A stretch of DNA of 64,000 nt from Lotus japonicus. Taxonomy: Eukaryota > Streptophyta > Magnoliopsida > Fabales > Fabaceae. The translations under genes and the position numbers were made by a program. The stretch covers positions 3,784,501 through 3,848,500 of the forward strand of contig NC_080046.1 in NCBI RefSeq assembly GCF_012489685.1, written 5' to 3'. The notes under the pieces were generated by a model. The model saw nothing but the letters and a program-made list of their open reading frames with translations, searched no databases and was not told the DNA's origin. Below, in pieces: positions 38,311 through 50,850 of this stretch (within the stretch, counting starts at the first letter, position 1; every line of letters starts with the position of its first letter).

Positions 38311-38610
38311 TTTTTTTTGGCTTAAATAACCTTTTGATACTTGAAATTGTAAAGGGAATCAAATTGGGTACTTGAAAAAATTTCGCATCAAATTGGACCC
38401 TAGATTTTTTTTAATCTAATTGGATCCGAAGTGTGTTTGAGTCTGATGTGTCATGAATTTAATCCTGTCAGCTTTTCGACGTGGATTTTTTTTTACAAAT
38501 CTCAGTTATGCCACTTTGTTCTGATTAATTTCACAACAAAATTAATCCCTAATTAATCATCTCAATCCCAATTTTAACCCTAGATTTATCGAAGAAGATA
38601 GAACACATAG

Positions 38611-38658
<48 letters not shown>

Positions 38659-40264
38659 AAGAAGACGAACACAGAGGGAGAGAGAGCCATCGAGGAACAC
38701 AGAGGGAGAGAGAGAGAGAGTTCCATCAAGAGAGAGCGACGAAGAAGAAAACGATCCATTCAAATAAAATATTATTTTAAGAGTTTTTAAGGCGAGCTGA
38801 ATAAAGAAAAAAATATTATAATTGTTTTTATCGTATTTACTTTATTTTATCTCAACAAAAGTATCCTCTCAACCGATAGTTTTGAGATCAATTTCTCACC
38901 CCACTATCAGCGCACTAAACATAAGGCTCACTAACGTGTTTTTATTCTATTTATTATCCAAACACTAAATTATTATCTTTATTCAATAATAATACTCAAA
39001 CAATAAAATTATATATTATATTCTATTTTATGACATACTATTCTATTATAATATGGATTAACAGTGTGTACCGTCATCAACTGAATTTTGTCACATCATA
39101 AAATATATTTTTGCTTTGATATATTTTTAAAAAGACATTTATTATTCCTTCTACGTGGCATGTTGAGATTGATTGTCAGTATAAAAATATTTTACATCGA
39201 CAATACATATCCATATGCTTTATAGAGTTAATTATCACATTAGTCCTTGAGTTTTACATTCGGTTCAATCTTTGTTCCTAACCAAAAAATTTACAGGGAT
39301 ATACCCTGCGTTTATGGAAATAAGTACCCTTTATTCGGTCGTTGTCAAAGAGTGAAAATGGGATTGGAGTGTTGTTTTAGGGTAATGAATTGAATGGATG
39401 AAAAGAGAGCGAGTTTTGAGGGAGAAGAGTATGAGTGAGATGGTAGAAATAAAATAATAAATTCAATCATATATCTCAAAAATCATATAAGATAGATATT
39501 CCTCAATAAAGTTCTTTTACTAGCGAAACAAATACCACAACTCTAACTTGTTCACAACATATATCATAACAAAACATGAAGGTAATTAAAATTATTTTTT
39601 TCCGGTTAGGAAATGTATTGCAATACATGATGAAACAAAAACTGATTGGCCAATATAGATCCATAAGAAAGCTTTTATGTTAAGAAGTGCCATGGATCCT
39701 TTGTAGCAGTTTCCTCTGCTATTCCAAGATTCGTTGTCCTGTAGCAACAATTTAAAGAATGTTACAAAGAGTTTGAATAAATTACTAAGTTATCTGATTC
39801 CCAAGTTTAAACTTATATCAGACAATAATGTTGTAAAAATATTGAAGAATATATCCACTCAATTTCAACATCAATATATAGCAATCCTTAATTTCTAAGT
39901 ACTCCAAAGAATAACTTCACGTTCATGATTGGTATTAAACAAGATGCATTTTTTTCACGTGAAAACAAATTCTGGAATGACATATATGGTTATTTTTTAG
40001 CAACATTGAATATGTGTACATATGATCTAGTGCAAACATTACACGATACACTGGTAGATTTCAAGGTTTGAACCCAAAATTTAGATATAAATTAATAAGT
40101 GTATATATAAATTAAATTTCCAAAATTCCAAAATTTTACTAGTTTTATTTTTTATACAATCAATGTACATGAGACTTGCAATTTTAACACGAGCAAATTT
40201 TGGATATGTAAATACAAATTAATCATACAAGTTTTGATATGAAAAAAAATCAGAAATACCTGGT
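38311..40264. other. Intergenic: no gene; contains another repeat end and the CLASSY 3' flank
   Basis: A+T-rich. The stretch from about 38318 (GGCTTAAATAACCTTTTGAT) to 38500 looks like the end of another dispersed repeat. The part 39690-40264 is downstream of CLASSY. A donor-like CCAG|GTATTT just after the stop and an acceptor-like TTGCTACAG near 39744 on the minus strand suggest a 3' UTR intron. No coding exon was found. Confidence 0.4.
38612..38656. repeat. GA microsatellite
   Basis: Uninterrupted GA dinucleotide run of about 45 bp, followed by further short GA runs to about 38740. Confidence 0.95.
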
Positions 40265-43200
40265 TCATAGGTTTGTTGAAGCCTTCTCATTCTTCACAAT
40301 TTGGTGGATTGATTTAGTCTTATCCAGCTTAGCCATTTCTCTTAGCACATCATCTTCAATTTTCTTTGCCTGCCATTTGGAAGGGTCCTCCACAAAGTCC
40401 TCACTGAAAATCATCCTAGAAACCCAGTCTTTCCAGTTGGTTTTCCTATATTTATCCTCCTCAAATGATCCAGCTGCTAATAGTTGATAAACATAAACGA
40501 CCTTGTCTTGGCCAGGACGGAAGGCCCGTGCAATAGCCTGCTTTGTTTTAGACGGATTCCACTCAGAGTCCAAGAAAATCACTCGAGAAGCTGCTGTCAA
40601 ACTAACCCCTGTTATTGACAAAAAAAACTAACCCCTATTAAAATTATGTTTATTTAGTATATAAAGTGAGTAGTTATATAATTGTTATGTGGTACTCTTG
40701 TATAAAAGGGAGGACCAACTCATGTAATATGTGTAACAAAATAATAGAATTTCTCATTTTCTATACCTTCCGCACAAGCGCTGATTGAAGCAAGGAGAAC
40801 CTTTGAAGCTCCACAACGATCCTCAAACTTATCTATCACTTTTCCGCGCTCAAACAACTCTTGTTCCCCATGTAGTGTCAAGATTTCTGTTCCTGCTTTC
40901 CAATGGAAGAACCTCTCAAACAACTCCAGAAGCAGCCACATTGGTGCAAGGTTGCGACAAAAGATAAGAACCTTCTCCTTCATCTTGACCACACGGAAGA
41001 CAAGGCTCAAAACAAATTTCACCTTTGACCCTATTTTCAAATCAAACTTGCATTTTTCTAGTTGCTTCAATTGGCTTGAAGAGAAAAACTTTTTGGCACA
41101 TTTTGTTGTTGAGATAAGCCATGGATGTATTGACACAAGGGTTATCAAAAACTCTACCTCAAGAGGGTACCCGCCACTCCGGTTCATTTTCTTCTGCAGT
41201 TTCTGCAAGATCTCACTCTGCTTCTCAGTGTTATTCATCAACAAGGTGTAAATTTGTAAACCAGGTAGTAAACTATCTGCATTCACACTATCATAAACAT
41301 CTATGAAACCACTTGTGATTTTCTTCAACAAGTTCAGACCCTGCATCTTCTCCTCAACATTGTCATTACCAGCGTCTATTTTCACCCCAATTTTATCAAT
41401 GAAGAATTTCCTTGCCCGTGACTCGACTAAATGGGGAGCTTTGTTTTCAGCTTCGCTCTTCACATATTTTGGATCTAACTCTTGCAGCACTTCATGAACA
41501 AACCTTGGTCTTGCTAAGCAAAGTGTATTAAAATACTCGCAAAAATTGTTCTGAAACAATGTGCCAGAGAGGAGTACTCTCAGTTCTGTCTTCACTTTCA
41601 TCAACCATTTCCTCAAACTTGATTTGGTGCTTCTTGGATTGTGCCCTTCATCCAACACAAGAATCCCAGGACTTTCCCTCAATGCTTTAGCCATGAACTT
41701 TTTGTGTTCATACTTTGAATTTTCATGCATTAATGATAAAAATGAAGTGTAACCCATGACTAGAACACTTGGGTGTGCAAGCCACTTTTGAATCTTTTCC
41801 AAGCAATCCAAAGTATGCTTGACATCTTCATTGGGATTTGGAATTCCAGGAAGAGACAATGCATTTCCACTAAAATTTCTCTGGCTTCTGCGACTGTGAA
41901 TCAAGTAAACTGGCATTGGAATCTTCCACTTGATAAACTCTTGGTACCAAGTGTAAAGTGTGGTTTTTGGAGCAAGGATTAAGGGTTTTTTGTTTGGGAA
42001 TAACTTCAAATAGCTAACAAGAAACGCAATTGTTAGGAATGTTTTTCCAGCTCCAGGAGCATGAGATATCACACAACCTCCTCTGTTTTCATGTTGTGCT
42101 TCCATAAGTGTTGGGTTTATGGACCCCACAATGTTTTGCCAAAGAAACTCAAAAGCTTTCTTTTGGTGGAGGAGCATTTTTTCTCCAAGTTCAGGAATGT
42201 ATCCCCAAACGCTGTCATTTTCAATGGATATAGGCTCACCAAAAGCAGCAGATATAGGAAGCAAAGGGATATCATTATCATTATCTTCACCCTTCAGCTC
42301 ATCACAAGCAGCAGATATAGGAAGCAAAGGGATATCATTATCTCCGCCCTTCGGCTCATCATCAACCTTTTGTTGATCATCAGGCTTTGGTTCATAATCA
42401 GCCTTTGGCTTTGGTTCTTCATAATTGCATTCCCTATCCTTGTGTCGTCGTGATCGGCGTTCTGCCTGCCATTATGAACAATTTTTTTTTAGATGAAGAG
42501 CGTTTGGATCTACTTCTTGTTTTAATTTATAAATAACAACTTATAAGGTCTTATAAATAAGCACTTATAACCACTTTCTTGCAATGAAGAACTTAAATCT
42601 ATTATACGCTCTTTGAATTCATTTTAACAAATTATGAATAGAGTGTTATTATTTAGTAAGTATTTATTGATCTAAAAATTTGGTTTAGTATTTATATGTA
42701 AATGCACCCAAAATATATAGACAAATCAAGAGAATGTACCAACAATTAGAGATGAATTTTAAACTTAATGTTAAAGAAACTACATGGAGATTCTACTAAA
42801 GTTTTAAGTTTCACTTACAAAGCCTGGCATGATATATCTTATTTCTTCCTTCACAATGCCACATCTATGGCAATAAATTCCAAGTTGCTCATCCAATCTA
42901 TAATCGTGCTCACAAGATCTAGTAGTCTCTTCCTTAGTTGGAGCACTTGAACCCTGCTTTGATAAATTGAACAATGAATTAAGAAAAAAATTTCGTTCAC
43001 ACTCTCAAATAAGTATAAATGGAGTGGAGATAAAAGAGAGATATGAAGAAAAAAAAATTAGAGATGTGATATGTGATGTAATTGAAAGAGAAGGTAGAGT
43101 AGGTTGAAAATGAAGGTGAAAATGAAGTGAGAGTGTGAATGAATCATAAATATTAAACAAATAGAGGAGGAATAAAGTTGTCACACCTCTGTTTGTTCTT

Positions 43201-45526
43201 GAAGAAAACTCTCTATCATTGCATCATCCATTTCTCTCCATAACATATCGATTTCAGAAACTTCCTGCTCCTCTCTTTGAATTTTCTCAGTTTCCTTGTC
43301 TTTGCCAAAATTGATTGCTTCATTCCATTGCTCATTAATAGGAGCCTCTTCTATTGTGGGTAATTTATCAATATCCTTCAAGTAAGAATCTATCATTTCC
43401 TTTGATGCATCTACATTTAAGGCCCTACGTCTCCGAGCTCGTTCTTCATTGCCACCATCATCGTCATCATCATTTCTATTTCTTGAAAAACCTGAACCAT
43501 GTCGCCTCTTGCGCTCAGCTCCTATTTTAGAATTCAACCCCTCCCATTTGGGTTCCAGATCTTCCATCATATCATCTGAATTTGATGAATCCTTCCTCTG
43601 ATACTTCTTACCGCTTCTGAGATTATAATAATGTCTTGAAGAGGTTTCACCAACTACTTTTGTATCACCACTAGGCTGATTTATACACATACCGGTATCA
43701 TCATTGTTGTTTGATCCTCAAATATCGACAAATTGGGAAGAAAATTGACCACTTTCATGGAGAATGCGGGGTTCAAGAGCATCTAAACCACCTTTCTTAG
43801 GAGCTAGAACAGTAGAAATTGGTTCTATATGTTCGTTTTCAATGGCATCAGCATCACAACCCTTTTGAACACTAGTTCCAACACCCCCTTCAGTAGTGTA
43901 ATTCACTAGTGCCAACTTGTCATCATTTTTGCTCGTGTCCACCTTATATTTCCGAGTTTGAATTACAGAACTTGAACCAACATCACAATAGCCCAAGTAA
44001 AATTCAGGATTCTTGATTCGACGTGTCGAACGTCGTAATGGTGGTAACACTTGTACTTCATTATTTTGCATAGCAGGGACAATTCTCCATGTGGCAAGTT
44101 CAAAAATAGAGGGCAGTGATTTGCCACCTTTTAGTTTGAAGTTCATAGATTTGATGTGAAAATCAGAGTTAGTAGTATCCTTTTCCATGATTTGGTAGAG
44201 AATCTTATTTTGCTCTGATCTCACACAGAAGGACATGTTCTTCACAAGTGATAAAGCAGCTAGCAATGAAATGTCGCAGACAAACTTTCTTAAGGACAAC
44301 CTCGTTTGTGGTCTCTTGGTGCAGTTTTCTGATGAGTCCCACCGAAATGGTTGATCTTCAAGGCTTTTACATCCAAGCCTTTGAAGGATAGAAATTTGAT
44401 TTAACCCAATAACTTTGAAATCCTTACTCAGAGTATTTTGATTTGAACCAAGGGAACCTTGATTTGTATAAAAGATTACATGATACTCACATGAGCATTC
44501 AGGGTTGTGGGGCTTTCTCTCAATGGAAACTATTTTAGCATCAGCCCACACCTACAATAAAAAAGTGAGAGTTTATCATATTTAATGTCCTACAAACTAG
44601 GATTTAGGTCACTTGCAGGAAGCGAATCCCTGAATTCACCTAGTCACTAAATATGGATCATACGATTAAATTCGGTTGGCTCATATTTTTCATAATGTCA
44701 AATTGTAAACATATCTAAATTCGTAAGATCCAGATTGAATGACTCATGTTCGGTGACTGAGTGAATGTAAGGATTCCTAACTGCAGGGAATTATTTTCCC
44801 AGAAACTACCACTAAGAAAAAAGATATCAAGAAACGCCAAAATGATCATCTTATAAATTCATGCAAACACCAATAGTCTCAACTTACCGGAATAGAGTTT
44901 GATTGATTCGAATCATCACTGCTTTGAAAGGTTGATAACACACACACATTAATCCCACACCGCAAGAAGGATAGGCAATCAGATACAGTAGCTTTCCTTG
45001 ACCTTATTCGCATGTCTGCAAAAGTAGCTATCGTTGACCTTGTTCGCAAGTCCGAAAAACCTTTCTCTATGTATATCTCATGATTATCCACAAAATGAAA
45101 GGTCACCCTTCCTGATTCAATTTTAATGAACTTCACGGGTTTCCATGAGCCAAACACAAAAGCCTCAAATGCTGTTGAGAAGAAAAGAATAAAGAAGTTA
45201 AAATATTTTAAAAACTAAATAACAAGTGTGTTTATGGAAAAAAATTGTACATACAATAGAAATTAAGGAATAGATTATAGTCAACATTTTGTGTAAATAA
45301 AGGCAACCTTTTGAATATCATAAAATTTATTTGGTAATCTATTGGTATTTGATTTTCATATAATTTTTTTCATGCATGCATAATGATGAATAAAATAAAA
45401 GAAGAGGAAAAGCTTACCATAAGCATTGAATGGATGCTTCACTTGGTGCAAATTTCTTTTTCTAAGTGCCATTGAATTTGATACTGGCAAATAACAAGGG
45501 TCCATTCGATCATGTCTGATGTTCAT
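40265..45526 (-). pseudogene. CLSY1: SNF2 domain protein of the CLASSY family (CLSY1/2-like) with in-frame stop codon
   Basis: CLASSY proteins are SNF2-type ATPases that bring RNA polymerase IV to target loci in RNA-directed DNA methylation. Coding exons: 45418-45526, 44888-45171, 43187-44551, 42819-42953, 40767-42465 and 40265-40608. These give 1312 codons in consistent phase. An in-frame TGA at 43718-43720 (codon 409) interrupts exon 3; the frame is open on both sides. The N-terminal family region includes HPFNAY, FEAFVFGSWKPVKFIKI, MRIRSRKATVSDCLSFLR and SIERKPHNPECSC. Exon 4 carries a C...CHRC zinc-type motif. The ATPase has APGAGKTFL, VLDEGHNPRSTKS and LLSGTLFQNNFCEY; the second lobe has [19 protein letters not shown] and [18 protein letters not shown]. 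Length matches CLSY1. The start is uncertain among several Met codons in exon 1; a leader-intron acceptor lies exactly before 45526. It could be a recent null allele, a pseudogene or a sequencing error. Confidence 0.87.
42245..42360. repeat. In-frame tandem duplication in CLASSY exon 5
   Basis: AGCAGATATAGGAAGCAAAG repeats at a spacing of 63 bp (near 42248 and 42311). It encodes NDIPLLPISAA twice in the linker before the ATPase domain. Confidence 0.85.
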
Positions 45527-46339
45527 CTGTATTAGGTGATGAAATAAACAAATATAAGTACACAAACTTCCATTTAAGACAAAGTCCTCATTTATTTCGC
45601 AGCTAAATCTTGGAAAATTATGGATACAAATCTTGAAATTATGAATACCTTTCCGAAGATAAACAAATTCATATATAGTTATTTCTTTTCCAAAAAAAAA
45701 CCTAACTTTCTTACATTAATATAAGGAAGGAGTCAGTCATCAAACTAAAAGAAATATTCACCCCCAAATTTGATTACATTAAGGAAAAATAAAGAAATAA
45801 AAGGGAGAAAAATGATGGATGATGTGATAATGAATGAAAGTGAAATGTGACATGGAAGATAAAGTGAGTCTAAAGTCTCAAAACCCTTAAATTAAAGTAT
45901 CATTTTGCATAAGTGAGACAAATCTCACATCTTAGCAGTTTTTAGCTTTAGTCCAGAGTTTTCACAGAGAACCCAAATCTCAAGGTTTTTTTTCTAAACC
46001 CATAACAAGTAAAAAGTTTTCAATATTTTTATCACTTGAGGCCGATCAATCAAATGATAAAGGCAACAACATGAATTCACATTTAAAATGAAGAGCTTAG
46101 GCAAGAAAATATTTTCTAAAAATCATAACAAAAAGAATGGAACAAACTATTTAAGGACAAGCTTTACCTAAAAATTGCAACTCAAACTCGATGCTAGATC
46201 TCAAGAAGCAACAAACAATGTTGTTGCATCAAAGGAATGAGAGAGAAAGAGAGCGGAAAAATATTTGAGAAAACAATGAAGTTTTAATCAAAGGCTTGAG
46301 TGAAATGAAGAATGGTTGGGGTGGGGGATTTAAAAAGGC
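45527..46339. promoter_or_regulatory. CLASSY upstream region with possible leader intron
   Basis: A donor-like TTTTTAG|GTAAAG on the minus strand near 46168 and the acceptor before 45526 suggest a non-coding first exon near 46169-46260 and a leader intron. No TATA box was assigned. The tandem repeat array starts about 100 bp further upstream. Confidence 0.35.
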
Positions 46340-47869
46340 CTCAAAACTATGGTGCATGCATAGAAGAGGGATTGGTCAATGAAAACCGTCATGAATAAAT
46401 GAAAGGTAATAAATAAGACCCTCAAAATTCAACGCTCTTTACTCAACCTTCATTGATACATTTAATATGAATAATAAATACATATCTTCCTAAGAAATTA
46501 TCTTAATAAATTTGAATTATAAACGTCATGAATAAGGAAAATGTAATAAATGAGAACCTCAAATTTCAACGCTCTTTACTGAACTTTTATTGATACATTT
46601 ATGAATTATAAATACATATCATCCTAAGAAATTATCTTAATAAATTTTAATTATAAACGATATCATATTGATAATCTTTCAATTTCATTTTTGTGATATT
46701 GGAAATTAATACTTATTAATCATTAGGGGGTTTATAAAGGCCTCAAAATTATGATGCATGCAAAGGAGAGGGATAGGTCAATGAAAACCATCATGAGTAA
46801 GGAAAAGGTAATAAATTAGAACCTCGAATTTCAACGCTCTTTACTCAACCTTTATTGATCCATTTAATATGAATAATAAGTACATATCTTCCTCATAAAT
46901 TATCTTCATAAATTTTAATTATAAACGATATCATATTGATAATCTTTCAATTTCATTTTTGTGATGTTGGAAATTTATATTTATTAATCATTAGAGGGAG
47001 AAGGTTATAAAGGGCCTTAAAATTATGGGGCATGCATAGGAGAGGGATTGGTCAATGAAATCCGTCATGAGTAAGGAAATAGTAATAAATGAGAACCTCA
47101 AATTTCAACGCTCTTTACTCAACCTTTATTGATACATTTAATATGAATAATAAATACATATCTTCCTAATAAATTGTTTTAATAAATTTTAATTATAAAT
47201 GATATCATATTGGTAATCTTTCAATTTCATTTTTTGATATTGGAAATTTAAATTTATTAATGATTAGGGGGGGGGGGGGTTAAAAGGGCCTTACAATTTT
47301 GGTGCATGCATGGGAGAGAGATTGGTCAATGAAAACCGTCATGAATAAGGGAAAGGTAATAAATGAGAACCTCAAATTTCAACGTTCTTTACCCAACCTT
47401 AATTGATACATTTAATATGAATAGTAAATACATATCTTCCTAAGAAATTATCTTAATAAATTTTAATTATAAACGTCATGAATAAGGAAAAGGTAATAAA
47501 TGAGAACCTCAAATTTCAACGCTCTTTACTCAACCTTTATTTATACATTTAATATGAATAATAAATTCATATCTTCTTGGAAAAATTATCTTAATAAATT
47601 TAAATTATAAACGATATCATATTGGTAATATTTCAATTTTATTTTTGTGGTATTGGAAATTTATATTTATTAATCATTAGGGGGGTTTAAAGGGCCTTAA
47701 AATTATGGTGCATGCATGAGAGAGGAATAGGTCAATGAAAACCGTCATGAATAAGGGAAAGGTAATAAATGAGAACCTCAAATTTCAACGCTCTTTACTC
47801 AACCTTCATTGATACATTTAATATGAATAATAAATACATATCTTCCTAAGAAATTATCTTGATAAATTT
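46340..47869. repeat. A+T-rich tandem array, left part (about 275- and 405-bp units)
   Basis: Repeats share TTTCAACGCTCTTTACTCAA, ATTTAATATGAATAATAAAT and a GCATGCA motif. The GCATGCA block occurs near 46354, 46755, 47031, 47303 and 47711, so spacings are about 275 bp or about 405 bp. The longer unit holds an extra copy of an about 130-bp block beginning CGTCATGAATAAGG. The array continues right of element 2. Confidence 0.9.
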
Positions 47870-48190
47870 TGGACTAGGCGAGACCCTAGGGTCCCTCGCC
47901 CAGGCGCGCCAGCCCGGGGCGACGTGCAAGCTAGGAAATTGGGCCTTCTCCCGGGAGGCCCAACTGGCCCATTAAGAGAAATTATGGGCGCCAAGCCCAA
48001 CCCCCAAAATCTAAAAATAGGGGACAATTACCAATTGTAAGGGACTCTTAACTCATTTGGGAAATAAAAACTTGAAATTCAGTTACTTTCTCTCTCTAAG
48101 CGGTTACGCTCTAAACTCTCTCTAGATTCTCACATCACGATCCTTTCACTATGAGTACCGTATCTCATCTCTATGTTCTTGGATAGAACA
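47870..48190 (+). repeat. Element 2, 5' LTR, TATA box lost
   Basis: About 321 bp, TGGACTAGGC...TAGAACA. Where the 3' LTR has CTATAAATAG this LTR has CTAAAAATAG (48011-48020), so the promoter core is probably weakened. Confidence 0.93.
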
Positions 48191-48334
48191 TTTGGCGCTG
48201 TCTATGGGGAACGGTAGATTTCGATTCCCGGACTACGTGGATTGTGATTTGGTTGAGAGAAGTTCGATTTTCCGTGCAATTCTCTTCGGTTTTTTGGTTT
48301 TTTGGATCAATTCTTGGTTCGCTAGTGAAGTCTG

Positions 48335-50850
48335 ATGGAGACATGTCGTCGAAGACGCGATGGAGAGCAGAAGCAGCGGCGCGGATCGCCACCGCGTCGC
48401 GTGAGAGGCAAGCCAAGACGCGAGCAGGTCCGCCGCGACGAATCTGAGCAATTGACTCCTCCTCCACCTCCACCTCCTCCTTCTCCAACACCTCAATTGC
48501 CTTCTCCGCCATCCTCATCGGAGCAACAGAGGTCACCAGCACACTCGCTAGGAGCCTCAGAGGAAGGAACACCGCCACCGCAGGCTCCAATCACCGGTCG
48601 AGATTGGAGGCGTCTGATCCGTAGTGTCGATGACATACGACAGCGGAACGATTACTTACAGGAGCAGTTAGAGTATTATCATTTCGAGCAACATGACGAA
48701 GGAGAACGTGAAGCCGAAGTCGTGGCGGAGTTTGAGCCGTTCTCAGCGGCGGTGAGGGAGGTGGCTATCCCGGACAACATGAAGAATATCGTTCTTGAAA
48801 CGTATAGCGGAAAGGTCGATCCCAAGGGCACCTGCTTTATTTCAACACGAAAATGGTAATTAGCGTTGCTTCCGACGCGGTGAAATGCAGGATGTTCCCA
48901 TCGACATTCAAAGGCACGGCCATGGCTTGGTTTACGACCTTACCTCGGGGATCTATCACAAATTTTCGAGACTTCTCATCGAAGTTCCTCGTCCAATTCT
49001 CTGCGAGCAAAACCAAGCAGGTAACAATCGATGACCTATAAAATGTCTGCCAATCAGAAGGCGAAACTTTGAAGCAGTACGTGAAGCGATTCAGCGCGGC
49101 GTCTGTTAAAATTGAGGAGTCAGAACCACATGCCTGCGCGCGCGCTTTCAAGAACGGGCTGCAGCAAGGAAAGCTGAACAGTAAGTTGAGCCGTAAGCCG
49201 GCTCGGTCGATGGCAGAGATCCGCGCGAGGGAAAACACCTACATTTTGGACGAGGAGGATGATGCTTTCAAAAGGAAGCGTGCAAAAATGGAAAATGAGG
49301 GCGATCAGAGGGACGCATCGTCGGAAGGCAAACAAAGTAAAGAAAAAGGAGAAGGTGGTAGGCGGCGAGATAAGAAGATAAAGTTAGGAGAGAGGGCTGC
49401 GAAGGAACCGTTATACCCTAGGAAGGAAAACTTCGAGCGTCGTCGCCCGTGGCATCAGACCGACTCCTGCCGGTGTGAAGAATCGGGGACAAGTCTAAGT
49501 GCGCATTTGACGGAGCTACTTCAGGAGGTCAAGGCGACGCATGCGATCGAGGAAGGCGAGAAGGAGACCGACCCGCCTCGAGTAGCGATGGATAAAACAA
49601 AGTGGTGTGAGTATCACCGCTCGGCGGGCCACGACACCGGAGATTGTTTCACCTTAAAAAACGAAATTGAAAGGCTCATTCGGGCGGGACGCTCGCAGTT
49701 AAACGAACGAGGTGACTGCTGGCGCGACGAACGACAACAAGATGATCGCAGGCGGGACGATCGGTGTCGAACGCCGACCTCTGACAAGAAAGAAACGCTG
49801 GCAACAAGGAAGAAGGGGGCGGAAGAAACCTTCAACAAAGATCTCGAGCCACCAGTTGGGACGATAAACACAATCGCGGGTGGCTTTGGTGGAGGCGGCG
49901 ACACAGCCTCGGCGAGACGAAGGCATGTAAGGGCGGTGACATCAGTACGAGAGTATGAAGCCCCATTTGGTTTTCATCACCCAGATATTGTGATATCATC
50001 AGCAGATTTTGAGGGGATCAAGACGCATAAAGACGATCCTGTGGTAGTAATGGTAAGAATCAACAGCTTTAATGTGCGAAGAGTTCTTTTGGACCAGGGA
50101 AGTTCTGTAGACATTATCTACGGTGATGCATTCGATCAGTTGGGTTTAACAGACAAGGACTTGATGTCATACACTGGGACTCTGGTAGGTTTTTCAGGAG
50201 AGCAGGTCTGGGTGCGTGGCTACCTGGATTTAGACACGATTTTTGGTGTTGATGAAAACGCCAAGCTTCTGCATGTAAGGTATTTGGTATTGCAGGTCGT
50301 GGCATCATACAATGTCATTATTGGACGGAACACGCTCAACTGTCTTTGCGCGGTGATTTCAACGGCTCACTTGGCGATGAAGTATCCACTAATCTGCGGA
50401 AAGGTGGGAAAAATCGTGGTCGATCAGAGGAGAGCAAGGAAGTGCTATAACAATTGCCTTAGCTTGTATGGAAAGAAGGCGGCCGGCGAGGGGCACAGGT
50501 GCCACAAGATTGAGGTCTTAAAGGGCGATCAAGATGGCCCGGGCGTGCAGGATCAGGGGCGAAACGGACCAGGAAGGTTGGAGAAAATGATCGATCGAAA
50601 GATAGAAAAATTGAGGAACAGTCAAGGTCAGAGAAGGCCAGATGACAGAATAGGAAGAGACGGACAATTCACAGATGCACATGCAGAGGAGCGCTGGGCG
50701 AACGTAATAGAGGGTTTGGAGAGGTATAAATTCAGCAGAGGCGTGCTAGCAATCGAGCCCAGGCTCACGACCAATCAAGAAAGGCGCCTGGAAAAGCTAG
50801 TAGAGGACAATTTTGACCTCTTTAGTTGGAGTCAGAAGGATGTGATGCTT
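48335..50850 (+). pseudogene. Gag-protease of element 2, broken, with pol truncated after the protease
   Basis: Structural and protease part of the retroelement polyprotein. The frame starts at 48335 with a basic, Pro-rich leader and gag motifs (VAIPDNMKN). A one-base frameshift near 48826 moves it to the frame of 48853. TAA at 49039-49041 interrupts that frame where related copies have Tyr. It is then open from 49069 on: gag end, Cys/His motif CEYHRSAGHDTGDC, protease loop LLDQGSSVDIIYGDAF near 50090. The last recognisable match is NFDLFSWSQKDV near 50842, which in element 1 comes just before reverse transcriptase. The same frame stays open to 51261 through unrelated basic sequence, probably by chance. 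Confidence 0.88.

Noticed and set aside
38557..38763. 68-residue Ser/Leu-rich frame
   Set aside because: Translation of the GA microsatellite.
43690..43720. A short intron that would remove the CLASSY stop codon
   Set aside because: No donor upstream of the TGA pairs with an acceptor to keep the frame; sequence on both sides is in the same frame.
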